The position numbers were made by a program, and so were the translations under genes. The notes under the pieces are model-generated. The model made no database searches. It was not told the DNA's origin and saw only the letters and a program-made list of their open reading frames with translations. A DNA stretch of 64,000 bases from CADEDV01 sp964596345 (GTDB taxonomy: Bacteria; Bacteroidota; Bacteroidia; Chitinophagales; Chitinophagaceae), in the NCBI GenBank assembly GCA_964596345.1, contig CAZQSZ010000001.1, positions 124,001 through 188,000 of the forward strand, given 5' to 3'. Of the stretch, positions 35,884-43,095 are shown in pieces. How positions within the stretch are numbered: position 1 is the stretch's first letter; every line of letters starts with the position of its first letter.

Positions 35884-36372
35884 ATGAGTACTCATTTTGA
35901 TCCCACAAAACATATTTCTTCTTCAGCGGCCTACCCTGAAGTAAGTTTCCATCATCATGATACAGATGATGCCGCTTTTAAAAAGAAGGTTCGTAAGACA
36001 ACGATCCTGTTATCAGTGATCACCATCATTGAGCTGGCTATCGGGCTTGCTATTTATAATATTCATAAAGGAGAAAACCCAAGTGAATTGCTGGTGCTGA
36101 TGTTCAAAGGAGCTGTTTGCATCCTCACCTTAGCCAAAGCGTATTATATCGTATCTGTTTTCATGCACCTCGGTGATGAGATCCGGAACATGATCATGAC
36201 CATTGTGGTTCCGCTCTTGCTCTTTATCTGGTTCATTATCGCCTTTGTTGCCGATGGTAACTCTTACAAAAATCTTCGTAATAAGTACGATAAGCATTTC
36301 CAGGAAACAACCATGCCTGCCAAGCATCATAGTGCGGAAGGAAAACCTGCCGATGCCGGGGGCAAGCAATAG
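35884..36372 (+). CDS. coxD: Cytochrome c oxidase subunit IV
   Basis: The 162-residue subunit has a His-rich soluble N-terminus (FHHHDTDDAAFKKKVRKT) and three TM helices (TTILLSVITIIELAIGLAI, GAVCILTLAKAYYIVSVFMHL and IVVPLLLFIWFIIAFVADG). This matches subunit IV of bacterial heme-copper oxidases. It is the last gene of the oxidase part, followed by a strong terminator hairpin. Confidence 0.85.
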   Translation: MSTHFDPTKHISSSAAYPEVSFHHHDTDDAAFKKKVRKTTILLSVITIIELAIGLAIYNIHKGENPSELLVLMFKGAVCILTLAKAYYIVSVFMHLGDEIRNMIMTIVVPLLLFIWFIIAFVADGNSYKNLRNKYDKHFQETTMPAKHHSAEGKPADAGGKQ

Positions 36373-36396
36373 AAGATAAGAACAGAAATTTTTACC

Positions 36397-36442
36397 AAAA
36401 CCATTGTCTTAGCTGAACCGTTATTAGCAGGACAATGGTTTT
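36397..36442 (+). terminator. Rho-independent terminator after coxD
   Basis: A perfect 12-bp stem, AAAACCATTGTC (36397-36408) and GACAATGGTTTT (36431-36442), encloses a 22-nt loop and is followed by TTGATTTT. It separates the act/cox operon from the SCO gene. Its 3' arm is where an alternative upstream TTG start of the SCO gene would lie, which argues against that start. Confidence 0.8.
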
Positions 36443-36498
36443 TGATTTTACACCCGCTGGTAACAGCAGGAAATATCTTTCAACAGAAAAATGAACCC

Positions 36499-37326
36499 GT
36501 GAACAAGAATGCCTTATACGCCATATTGATTGCCCTGCTGCTTCCCTTACTGGGCTATTTTATTGTAAAGAACTATAGCGAATCCAACGTGCTGATGCCC
36601 CGGCATTACCTGCCGGATTCTACCATCACCAGGACGGAGAAGGGAAAAATTTACACCGATACGGTGTGGCATACTGTAGCTGATTTTAAGTTAACCAATC
36701 AATTGGGTCAAACAATCACCTGGGACAGCCTGAAAGGGAAAATTGTGGTGGCTGATCTCTTCTTTACGCATTGCCCCACTATCTGTCCGCCGATGACCCG
36801 GAATATGCGCAGGCTGCAGCAATCTATTCATAACGGTAAAAGGGTGGGTGATAAAACCAACGACCTGGTGCATTTTATTTCTTTCAGTATTGACCCGGAA
36901 CGGGATTCAGTGGAACGGTTAAAATACTGGGCCGACCGTTTCCAGGTGGACCCTGAAAAATGGTGGCTGCTGACAGGGGATAAGAAAATGATCTATGACC
37001 TGGCATTGAATGAAATGAAGGTGGGTGTGGAGGACGGGGGCATCATTGATACCAACTTTGTGCACAGCGATAAATTTATACTGATTGACAGCATGCGGCA
37101 TGTAAGGGGATATTATGATGGGCTTGACTCTGCCTCCCTCTCCGATCTTTCCCGCAACCTTGTGATGCTGACGATGGAGAAAAATCCCGGGAGAAAAAGC
37201 TTCTTTGCCGGTAAACTTCAGCTGATGGCTGTTGTTTTCCTGGTAGCCATTGCCTTAGTCGGTTTTTTATTTTATTTACTGAGAAAAAAGAATACGGATG
37301 TTACAAGCAGCCTGGAAAAAGAATGA
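36499..37326 (+). CDS. SCO1/SenC-type copper chaperone for cytochrome oxidase
   Basis: The protein has a membrane anchor (NALYAILIALLLPLLGYF), then a thioredoxin-like domain with the copper-binding C92-x3-C96 (HCPTIC) and His189 in FVHSDKFILID, plus a C-terminal TM helix. It delivers Cu to CuA of subunit II. I choose the GTG start at 36499 (275 residues) because the longer frame begins at TTG 36442, inside the terminator arm. An ATG at 36491 is in another frame and stops at once. It overlaps the next gene by 29 bp. Confidence 0.85.
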   Translation: MNKNALYAILIALLLPLLGYFIVKNYSESNVLMPRHYLPDSTITRTEKGKIYTDTVWHTVADFKLTNQLGQTITWDSLKGKIVVADLFFTHCPTICPPMTRNMRRLQQSIHNGKRVGDKTNDLVHFISFSIDPERDSVERLKYWADRFQVDPEKWWLLTGDKKMIYDLALNEMKVGVEDGGIIDTNFVHSDKFILIDSMRHVRGYYDGLDSASLSDLSRNLVMLTMEKNPGRKSFFAGKLQLMAVVFLVAIALVGFLFYLLRKKNTDVTSSLEKE

Positions 37327-37840
37327 TCGTAAAGCAAGAGTACTCATCTTCACCTTTTCAGCAATCGTATTTATTGCGGTCGTGGCATTGGGGCGCATTA
37401 CCCTGAAAGCCAACCTGGGCTTTGATGTACACCTGTTTGCCACGATCAACGCCATTATCAATTCTTGTGTGGCCGTTTTATTAGTAGCCGCACTGGTGGC
37501 CGTTAAGAGTAAGAAGTATGAGCTGCATAAAAAGATGATGCTGTCGGCAATGGTGCTTTCTATCCTCTTCCTGGTAAGCTATATCTGTCACCACCTTTTT
37601 GCCGGGGAAACCAAATTCGGTGGAGAAGGAACCATGAAGACGATCTACTACATTATTCTCTTCACCCACATTCCGCTGGCAGGATTGATACTTCCTTTTA
37701 TTTTATTTACTGCTTACAGGGCCCTGATCGGTGAATGGCCGGGACATAAAAAGCTGGCAAAGATTACCTGGCCGGTCTGGTTCTATGTGGCGGTGACAGG
37801 TGTGGTTGTTTACCTGATGATCAGCCCTTATTATAATTAA
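37298..37840 (+). CDS. DUF420 family membrane protein
   Basis: The 180-residue protein has four TM helices and the DUF420 signature: NAIINSCVAVLLVAALVAVKSKKYELHKKMM (read in parts), CHHLFAGETKFGG, and YYIILFTHIPLAG. DUF420/CtaM-like proteins are needed for maturation of heme-copper oxidases in some bacteria, which agrees with its place after the SCO gene. It overlaps the SCO gene by 29 bp, so translation is coupled. Confidence 0.85.
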   Translation: MLQAAWKKNDRKARVLIFTFSAIVFIAVVALGRITLKANLGFDVHLFATINAIINSCVAVLLVAALVAVKSKKYELHKKMMLSAMVLSILFLVSYICHHLFAGETKFGGEGTMKTIYYIILFTHIPLAGLILPFILFTAYRALIGEWPGHKKLAKITWPVWFYVAVTGVVVYLMISPYYN

Positions 37841-37931
37841 ATAGTGCATAAAGATCTCCGGAAGAAATGAGAGTTTTTTTAAAGGCTGAAGGGTTTTATT
37901 AATTATTCTACTATAAATATCCAGCAAGAAT

Positions 37932-38237
37932 ATGACAGCCTGTATAAAAAAAATAGGGCATTTTTCAGCCGGTTGCCTGCTTTTGTTTATAGGCATATTG
38001 ATGCTTTCTTCAGCTTTACCACCAAGGGGCTCATCTGCAAATTCCTCATGGATAATTAATATTCTTACACCATTGATGGGTTTTCTTTTTTATATTAATT
38101 ATATAAACCTAGTAATTGTACTTGCTGCCGGGATTGATTTATTTTTTGAGAAAGAGTATAAAACCGGGATCTATTTTATCCTTTCAATCGTTTTGTATTT
38201 CTGGGCTTTACAGTATTTTATTGGGGATGCTATTTAG
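37932..38237 (+). CDS. Small three-TM protein of unknown function
   Basis: The 101-residue protein has three hydrophobic helices (about 8-28, 50-70 and 78-96), the first with the start MTACIKKIGHFSAGCLLLF. No family was recognised. The gene is AT-rich and separated from the DUF420 gene by 91 bp with no clear promoter. It is convergent with the gene at 38251. Coding is supported by hydrophobic periodicity, but the evidence is modest. Confidence 0.5.
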   Translation: MTACIKKIGHFSAGCLLLFIGILMLSSALPPRGSSANSSWIINILTPLMGFLFYINYINLVIVLAAGIDLFFEKEYKTGIYFILSIVLYFWALQYFIGDAI

Positions 38238-38250
38238 CAGTAGTAAACTG

Positions 38251-38670
38251 CTATATCTTATCTCTCCAATTCTCTTCTTCCACCCTCAGTAATTGTGCCT
38301 TCAGCTTCAGCCGTTTCGGTATCTGCTCCACGTAGATTATTACAACGGTCACCACATGATACATCAGCAGTAATACCACCACTAAAGAAAATAAGCCATA
38401 CCTCATCAGTATCACTTGTGCGATAAAGGAAAATGCCGTACTGATGATGAGTAGAAACGGAGCGATATGTTTTTGAAGGGCCAGCAGGAAGAAAGCCAGG
38501 GCAGCAAAAAAATAAATGCCCAGCATTACAAAAGTGATCCAATGGGACCGGGTGATCATGATATGCTGAATAAGACAGGTCAGTGACAGAAGGAGGCCGA
38601 AAGCTCCGCCATAACTGCATATATCTTTTTGCCGGTTGGTGAGTGTATCATAGGGAGCAGGTGTTGCCAT
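38251..38670 (-). CDS. Four-TM protein of unknown function
   Basis: The 139-residue protein has four TM helices (about 21-40, 45-66, 68-88 and 94-114) and a charged, helical C-terminus (about 115-139). No motif was recognised. It lies between the convergent gene 37932 and the ATL gene. An overlapping minus-strand frame (38258-38620) is a shadow. Confidence 0.55.
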   Translation of the reverse strand: MATPAPYDTLTNRQKDICSYGGAFGLLLSLTCLIQHIMITRSHWITFVMLGIYFFAALAFFLLALQKHIAPFLLIISTAFSFIAQVILMRYGLFSLVVVLLLMYHVVTVVIIYVEQIPKRLKLKAQLLRVEEENWRDKI

Positions 38671-38709
38671 AGTACAACGAGTATAATAAGCAGGACTTTG
38701 TTCTCATCA

Positions 38710-39099
38710 TCAGAATCCCAATTCTTCAGCGGGGTTCCAGAATTTTTTAGCAAAATCAACCACGGTATCATTTTTTACTTTGATGCCTTCTTTCTTCAGG
38801 AGATTTTCCATGGCATCCGGTGTTTTGAAATGAAATTTACCACTCAGCATACCATTCCTGTTCACGACGCGGTGTGCAGGTACTTTTGGTTTTACCTTGC
38901 CCGCCCCGTTCATCGCCCAGCCCACCATTCTTGCAGAAAGCCTGGTACCCAAACAAGCTGCAATTGCTCCATAGGAAGTCACCCTTCCTTTTGGAATTTG
39001 CCGGGCCACTTCATAGACCAGTTCAAAAAAACTTTCCTCTCTTTTCCCCGAAGGTTTTACTGATTTCAGTTTTGCAGATGATTTCTTTTTGGCCGGCAT
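38710..39099 (-). CDS. Alkyltransferase-like (ATL) protein, MGMT family with Cys replaced by Ala
   Basis: The 129-residue protein belongs to the O6-alkylguanine-DNA alkyltransferase fold. IPKGRVTSYGAIAACLG (about 35-51) is the DNA-binding helix region. The active-site PCHRV motif is P74-A75-H76-R77-V78, so the acceptor Cys is Ala. Such ATL proteins bind O6-alkylguanine without removing the alkyl group and flag it for nucleotide excision repair. The N-terminal Lys-rich tail (MPAKKKSSAKLK) is an extra. It lies 26 bp from the DUF5522 gene. Confidence 0.85.
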   Translation of the reverse strand: MPAKKKSSAKLKSVKPSGKREESFFELVYEVARQIPKGRVTSYGAIAACLGTRLSARMVGWAMNGAGKVKPKVPAHRVVNRNGMLSGKFHFKTPDAMENLLKKEGIKVKNDTVVDFAKKFWNPAEELGF

Positions 39100-39125
39100 G
39101 GAATAAAATAAAGTTTGTGTGGCGC

Positions 39126-39317
39126 TTAGGAATCTTTCTTTACCGTTGGGCTTTGCTCTTCGCCAGTGTCAGATTCCGGAACGCTGATATGATCAAATGG
39201 GCAGTGTTTGCAGGCATTGCCGCAGCAATAACCTCTTTCCAGGTGATACTTTTCTGTGAGTACCACGTATCCATCTTCATTGATGTAGTAGTGTACGCCT
39301 TCAATCAGTGACTCCAT
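39126..39317 (-). CDS. DUF5522 small cysteine-rich protein
   Basis: The 63-residue protein has a compact domain beginning IEGVHYYINEDGYVVLTEKYHLERGYCCGNACKHCPF (given here as segments at residues 5-41), with four Cys (CC-x3-C-x2-C) that probably bind zinc or an iron-sulfur cluster. This is the DUF5522 pattern. The tail is acidic. It overlaps the end of trmB by 17 bp, so translation is coupled; the cofactor and role are unknown. Confidence 0.7.
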   Translation of the reverse strand: MESLIEGVHYYINEDGYVVLTEKYHLERGYCCGNACKHCPFDHISVPESDTGEEQSPTVKKDS

Positions 39318-40011
39318 GTTGTTCGATAATTTTTTTTAATTCCCCGTCTTTTTCAATTCCGGGTAAAATTCCGGGCAAAGAAAAACACAGGTAATGAATG
39401 CGGTTACTGCCGGCAATATCCAGGGACTCGTAATGTGTTTTGATCCGCAGTTCCTCCGCTATTTTCTCCTGCTGGTACAGATCATCAAAATCCTGGTGCA
39501 CGGTACAACCGTATAACTCTATAACTGTTTTGGTGAAACGGTGCAGGTCCGGGCTATCGGTCTTCAAATGTACTAAACCACCGGGAACAAGAAATTGTTG
39601 ATATAACCGGAGGAATTTGGGGTGGGTCAGCCTTTTTTTAGCTTTTGATAAACGCAGCTGGGGATCAGGAAAGGTGATCCATATCTCTTCCACTTCATCT
39701 TTGGCAAAATAGGTGGCTACCAGGTCGATCTGGGTACGGACAAATGCGATATTGTTTAAATTCTCTCGCAGTGCCTTTTTAGCACCCACCCAGATGCGGT
39801 TTCCTTTCAGGTCAATACCAATGAAATTACGGGAGGGATACATCCGGCCAAGACCTACTGCATATTCTCCTTTACCACAGGCCAGTTCCAGGGTAAGGGA
39901 GTTCTCATTCTTAAAAAAACCCTTCCATTTGCCGGCGGTATCCTGCGGAAACTGCAGCACATTCGGAAAGCTGGTCAGTTCTGCAAATCGTACTAATTTT
40001 TTTTGTCCCAT
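39301..40011 (-). CDS. trmB: tRNA (guanine-N7-)-methyltransferase TrmB
   Basis: The 236-residue SAM-dependent enzyme methylates G46 of tRNA. The SAM motif LELACGKGEYAVGLGRMYP (about 55-73), GIDLKGNRIWVGAKKAL and the PDPQLRLSKAKKRL substrate loop (about 130) are present. It is followed by HPKFLRLYQQFLVPGG and a GLVHLKTDSPDL segment. It stands at the head of a small operon with DUF5522 and ATL. A TAnnTTTG element sits just before the start (see 40019). Confidence 0.9.
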   Translation of the reverse strand: MGQKKLVRFAELTSFPNVLQFPQDTAGKWKGFFKNENSLTLELACGKGEYAVGLGRMYPSRNFIGIDLKGNRIWVGAKKALRENLNNIAFVRTQIDLVATYFAKDEVEEIWITFPDPQLRLSKAKKRLTHPKFLRLYQQFLVPGGLVHLKTDSPDLHRFTKTVIELYGCTVHQDFDDLYQQEKIAEELRIKTHYESLDIAGSNRIHYLCFSLPGILPGIEKDGELKKIIEQHGVTD

Positions 40012-40018
40012 GCGCCAG

Positions 40019-40026
40019 CAAAGATA
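40019..40026 (-). promoter_or_regulatory. Predicted -7 element close to the trmB start
   Basis: TATCTTTG (minus strand) fits TAnnTTTG and ends 7 nt before the ATG of trmB, so initiation would fall at or beside the start codon (leaderless or near-leaderless transcript). No good -33 element was seen. Confidence 0.4.
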
Positions 40027-40038
40027 GGCGAGAATGAA

Positions 40039-40068
40039 AAATGCCCTGTTGGGATAAACAGGGCATTT
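40039..40068 (-). terminator. Rho-independent terminator downstream of the DUF3078 gene
   Basis: A 12-bp perfect stem AAATGCCCTGTT (40039-40050) / AACAGGGCATTT (40057-40068) with a 6-nt loop is followed, on the minus strand, by a T-rich stretch. It ends transcripts of the gene that stops at 40090. Confidence 0.8.
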
Positions 40069-40089
40069 GCGGTATACTTTGAACCAGGT

Positions 40090-41019
40090 TTAAAATTTTA
40101 CCAGTAACCCCAAACCCACTAATGATTTTACCTGCAAGGCGGCAGACCGCTGGTTAGGCCCGAATAATCGTACGTCATCATCATAGATCAGGTCGACACC
40201 CCAGGTGGCGGATAAAACTTTGGACAATTTTACATTCAGTACATTGGACATGAACAGGTCCACATTTTGCGGTTTGTTCCTGTAATTAGAAAAAAGATCA
40301 AGCCTTCCTTTATACGTAATATTCTTACTGATCTCTTTCATATAACTGATGGTCGCAAAAGCACCAAGCTCCAGTTTACTTTTCTCTCCAGGGTCAACAC
40401 CATACAGGCCTTTATTAGAAAGAGCCGTATCTCTTACGATTACCCAGCGGGCAGTGGCTGGTGAAACAAAGATGGAAAGATCTTTTACCGGTTTATAATC
40501 CAGTCCGGGGCTAACTAGTATATAACCCGGTGCCATGAAAGTGGATGCATAAGTCTTTACATTATCCGGGAACGTGTACCCTTTAAAGAATTGTGACCGC
40601 AGGTTAAAGAGGCCGGATACATTGAGTTTGGGATTTAAGGCATAACCGTATTTGGATAAGAAATCGAAACGGTCATCATTTTTCCGGTTGCCGAGACTGG
40701 TGGTATTTACATAACCCAGGTTAAAATCAAAAGTATTATCCCAGCTGTGTTTGTCGTTTTTATAAAAGGCAAAGAGACTGAGCAGGGAATTCACGGATAA
40801 AGAAAAATTATCACCACCGGCAGCCCAGTTACTCAGCGAACCCTGTGATACATTGAGGCTGTACAATCCTCCTTTCTTCCATCTTTTAGTACTGGTATCC
40901 GCCGGGTCTTTTTTGATTGATTTGGCAGATTCTGTTTTTAAACTTTTTACAGTTTCATCCTGGGCCATGGACAGCAGGCATAAACTTAATGCCGCTGCCA
41001 GCATCATCTTTTTCCTCAT
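40090..41019 (-). CDS. DUF3078 family outer-membrane-type protein
   Basis: The 309-residue protein has a signal peptide (MRKKMMLAAALSLCLLSMA), a short charged segment, and then a long run of beta-strands with the DUF3078 start GGLYSLNVSQGSLSNWAAGGDN (abbreviated: SQGSLSNWAAGGDNFSLS), typical for this Bacteroidota family of predicted outer-membrane proteins. The C-terminus ends in GLGLLVKF (aromatic end). The function is unknown. Confidence 0.8.
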   Translation of the reverse strand: MRKKMMLAAALSLCLLSMAQDETVKSLKTESAKSIKKDPADTSTKRWKKGGLYSLNVSQGSLSNWAAGGDNFSLSVNSLLSLFAFYKNDKHSWDNTFDFNLGYVNTTSLGNRKNDDRFDFLSKYGYALNPKLNVSGLFNLRSQFFKGYTFPDNVKTYASTFMAPGYILVSPGLDYKPVKDLSIFVSPATARWVIVRDTALSNKGLYGVDPGEKSKLELGAFATISYMKEISKNITYKGRLDLFSNYRNKPQNVDLFMSNVLNVKLSKVLSATWGVDLIYDDDVRLFGPNQRSAALQVKSLVGLGLLVKF

Positions 41020-41057
41020 ATAAATCTATTTTGGTGTTATTGATAAGTACATTCAAT

Positions 41058-42203
41058 TTAATAATCAAAACTCACGCCGTTCCTGATCCGGGACAGTAAC
41101 TGGTTGTAACAATTATCAATTAATCGTTGCGCCAGTTCATTGCGGGAAGGCGGGTTGATAGTACTGCTATTGTTGATCAGGTTCCAGTCCGATTGTTCCA
41201 GGGCTCTTTTATCACCGGTGTAGCGGGCCGATTCATCTTTCCAAGTATTGTTATCCGGGAAGCGGTCAAATAAGATATTGCGGTTGGAGGCCCAGTCATA
41301 GATCCTGCATTCCAGCGAGGCACGGCTTTGCAATACCCGGCGGGTAACATACACCGTGGCTTTTACTGTTTCATAAATGGGCTGTGGCGGATTGGTTTTG
41401 GTTTGCCCCACTTCTATTTGTTTGGTTCGGTCAATGGAATAACGGTCATTGAATAACTGCCCGATATAAAGATCAGTAAAGGTTAGGTTCACGATCCGGT
41501 CAGGACGAATATTCGATCTCCTGGCTTCGTCTTCGGAATAAAACTTTACATCGCGGTAGGAAGAATTATTGAGATCTCTGATGATCTTGTATTGCAGGTA
41601 ATCATTATTGAAGCCCCAGTAGTTCCAGCCATAATTATCATAGTTCACCGGGTTCACCACCACTTTGATCGTGGCAAGCAGTTTCGATTGCTCCATCATT
41701 TCCCGCACATCTTTATAATTGGGATAAGCAGTATTGGCTTTTACAAACATATCGTAGGCCTTGCGGGCATAAGGCCGGTTATTGTAAGTAAGGTATTGCT
41801 GTCCCTGATTATAATATTCTGCTGCTGCTTTTTGTTTGGCCTCCTGGATCTTGACAGTAGGGTCCCAGGGATTGGAAATGATCTTGCTGATCACCGGGCT
41901 TCCCTTGATCTCGCTGTATAATTGCTGTGCTACCAGTAATTGTCTGGAGATCTCGATCCAGCGGTCCCCTTCATTCATATTATTAAAGGTGTTGCTATTG
42001 ATATTCTTACGGACCTCTGCCGCTTGTTCATACGCTTCGGGTAATTGTTTGGCGGCATCTGCATCATTCGGGTTTTTCTTTAACCGTTCAATAAGATCAA
42101 AAACGAGTTTATCATCGGGTGTATAGCGCTTCTCAATTTGTTTGGTGGGTGAACAGGCCGTTAATACAAGGCCAAAGAGCAGCAGTTGCAGAAGATGCTT
42201 CAT
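41058..42203 (-). CDS. Uncharacterised lipoprotein
   Basis: The 381-residue lipoprotein has a lipobox (LVLTAC) and a TPR-like helical N-terminal half (about 30-180). Its C-terminal half is rich in strands and Asn/Tyr (about 190-380), including SNIRPDRIVNLTFTDLYIG. No family was recognised by eye, but the helix-repeat plus strand arrangement with a lipid anchor is a frequent Bacteroidota outer-membrane type. It is probably a periplasmic structural protein. A likely promoter lies at 42229-42261. Confidence 0.6.
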   Translation of the reverse strand: MKHLLQLLLFGLVLTACSPTKQIEKRYTPDDKLVFDLIERLKKNPNDADAAKQLPEAYEQAAEVRKNINSNTFNNMNEGDRWIEISRQLLVAQQLYSEIKGSPVISKIISNPWDPTVKIQEAKQKAAAEYYNQGQQYLTYNNRPYARKAYDMFVKANTAYPNYKDVREMMEQSKLLATIKVVVNPVNYDNYGWNYWGFNNDYLQYKIIRDLNNSSYRDVKFYSEDEARRSNIRPDRIVNLTFTDLYIGQLFNDRYSIDRTKQIEVGQTKTNPPQPIYETVKATVYVTRRVLQSRASLECRIYDWASNRNILFDRFPDNNTWKDESARYTGDKRALEQSDWNLINNSSTINPPSRNELAQRLIDNCYNQLLSRIRNGVSFDY

Positions 42204-42228
42204 AAAAAAGGTTTGGTTGAACGTCTTG

Positions 42229-42261
42229 CAAAGGTATTAAAACAAAAAAGCCTCTCCACAA
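42229..42261 (-). promoter_or_regulatory. Predicted promoter for the lipoprotein gene at 41058
   Basis: TACCTTTG on the minus strand (42229-42236) fits the -7 consensus, with TTG 22 nt upstream (42259-42261). Initiation near 42222 would give a leader of about 19 nt. The element lies within the terminator hairpin of the neighbouring RNA unit, so one may influence the other. Confidence 0.45.
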
Positions 42262-42274
42262 GAGTGGAAAGGCT
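42241..42274 (-). terminator. Rho-independent terminator of the tRNA-like RNA unit
   Basis: An 11-bp stem, 42249-42259 with 42264-42274, includes one G-U pair on the minus-strand RNA. It has a 4-nt loop and is followed by TTTTTGTT. It starts 22 nt after the tRNA-like 3' end (42297) and is the natural 3' end of that transcript. Confidence 0.8.
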
Positions 42275-42296
42275 AAAATCACATGAGAAAAATGAG

Positions 42297-42468
42297 CTGT
42301 AGGGGGAGGGATCGAACCTCCACGAGGCAGTTAGTTGTAGCACAAAGTTCAGTGGTCGACCCTGGTCGCTCCCGCATTGCTGCGAAAGCGGCTCTATGCT
42401 ATATTTATCCTGTTATCCTCACCCCCGAGACAAGAGGGCATGTCTGCCAAAAATTTCATCACCCCACA
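42297..42468 (-). ncRNA. tRNA-like structured RNA with about 100-nt insertion in the variable region
   Basis: The 172-nt minus-strand region folds by eye into a 7-bp acceptor (TGTGGGG / CCCTACA, one G-U). A D-arm with stem ATG/CAT and the loop containing TTGGCAGA as in Leu tRNAs follows. A 5-bp anticodon-like stem CCCTC/GGGGG with a 7-nt TTGTCTC loop comes next, then about 100 nt of extra sequence, and a perfect T-arm (GGAGG, TTCGATC, CCTCC). The insertion has its own possible stems (TAGCATA with TGTGCTA). A discriminator G follows and there is no CCA. A matched promoter (42500-42532) and terminator (42241-42274) make it an independent unit. It is not a standard tRNA or tmRNA; the name is descriptive. 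Confidence 0.6.
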
Positions 42469-42499
42469 GTATGTTTGCTTTTCGAAGAGCTTGATAGAT

Positions 42500-42532
42500 C
42501 AAAAATAAAGAAACAAGTCATTTGGTTCCAAA
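42500..42532 (-). promoter_or_regulatory. Consensus promoter of the tRNA-like RNA
   Basis: TTTG (42529-42532) and TATTTTTG (42500-42507) are separated by 21 nt on the minus strand, an exact match to the TTTG-N19-21-TAnnTTTG consensus of Bacteroidota. Initiation is expected near 42492, some 24 nt before the tRNA-like acceptor. The rest of the 42204-42616 gap holds no gene. Confidence 0.7.
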
Positions 42533-42616
42533 TTTTCTAACAATTATTTTAAAAGTATAGATAATATTCAATTAAATGCGTAATATTATGAATAAAATCA
42601 AAAATCAGTACAAAAA

Positions 42617-43081
42617 ATGGCGAGCAAATTAAATCTTGATAAACTGGACCTGGAGATCATTCACCACATGATGGAGAACGCTGAGATCTCGTATGCTGAT
42701 CTTGGCAAGAAACTTTTTGTATCCGGCGGCACCATCCATGTACGTATCAAAAAACTACAGGAAGCCGGTGTCGTCAAAGGTACAAGATTGAATGCAGATA
42801 TCCGGAAGCTGGGCTATGATGTGATTGCCTTCATTGGGATCTACCTGAAAGAAAGTTCGCTGTATGATTCCGTAGCAAAAGAACTCCAGAAAATGCCGGA
42901 GATCGTCCGATTGAATTATACCACCGGAAATTACAGCATGTTTGCTGAAATCGTCTGTAAGGATATCAACCAGCTTCGTTCAGTGCTGCACGACCAGTTG
43001 CAGAAAATAAAAGGGATTGAGCGGACCGAAACATTCATCTCCCTGGAAGAAAGTTTCAGCAGAAACGTAAAAGTGATGTAA
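42617..43081 (+). CDS. Lrp/AsnC family transcriptional regulator
   Basis: The 154-residue protein has an N-terminal AsnC-type HTH (DLEIIHHMMENAEISYADLGKKL, segments at residues 10-32, then VSGGTIHVRIKKLQEAGV) and a C-terminal RAM-type ligand domain (about 70-145: VIAFIGIYLKESSLYDSV, RLNYTTGNYSMFAEIVC). It binds DNA as dimers or octamers and responds to amino acids. It sits beside the tRNA-like RNA, divergently transcribed, and upstream of the exopolysaccharide genes. Confidence 0.88.
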   Translation: MASKLNLDKLDLEIIHHMMENAEISYADLGKKLFVSGGTIHVRIKKLQEAGVVKGTRLNADIRKLGYDVIAFIGIYLKESSLYDSVAKELQKMPEIVRLNYTTGNYSMFAEIVCKDINQLRSVLHDQLQKIKGIERTETFISLEESFSRNVKVM

Positions 43082-43095
43082 CCTGCCCGTAACAA

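Noticed and set aside
36442..36498. Longer SCO N-terminus from TTG 36442
   Set aside because: The TTG lies in the 3' arm and tail of a strong terminator, and the extra residues precede the membrane anchor without a signal.
42322..42443. Group I intron in a tRNA-Leu gene
   Set aside because: The extra sequence is about 100 nt, below the usual minimum, lies after a complete anticodon-like stem, and lacks convincing P/Q/R/S core elements.
42283..42540. 85-residue plus-strand ORF
   Set aside because: It is antisense to the structured RNA unit, with no family features; treated as a shadow.
42297..42616. tmRNA (ssrA) on the minus strand
   Set aside because: No GGGGCTG-type 5' end, no ALAA-type tag and only 172 nt between acceptor arms; a Leu-like D-arm and anticodon-like arm are present, which tmRNA lacks.
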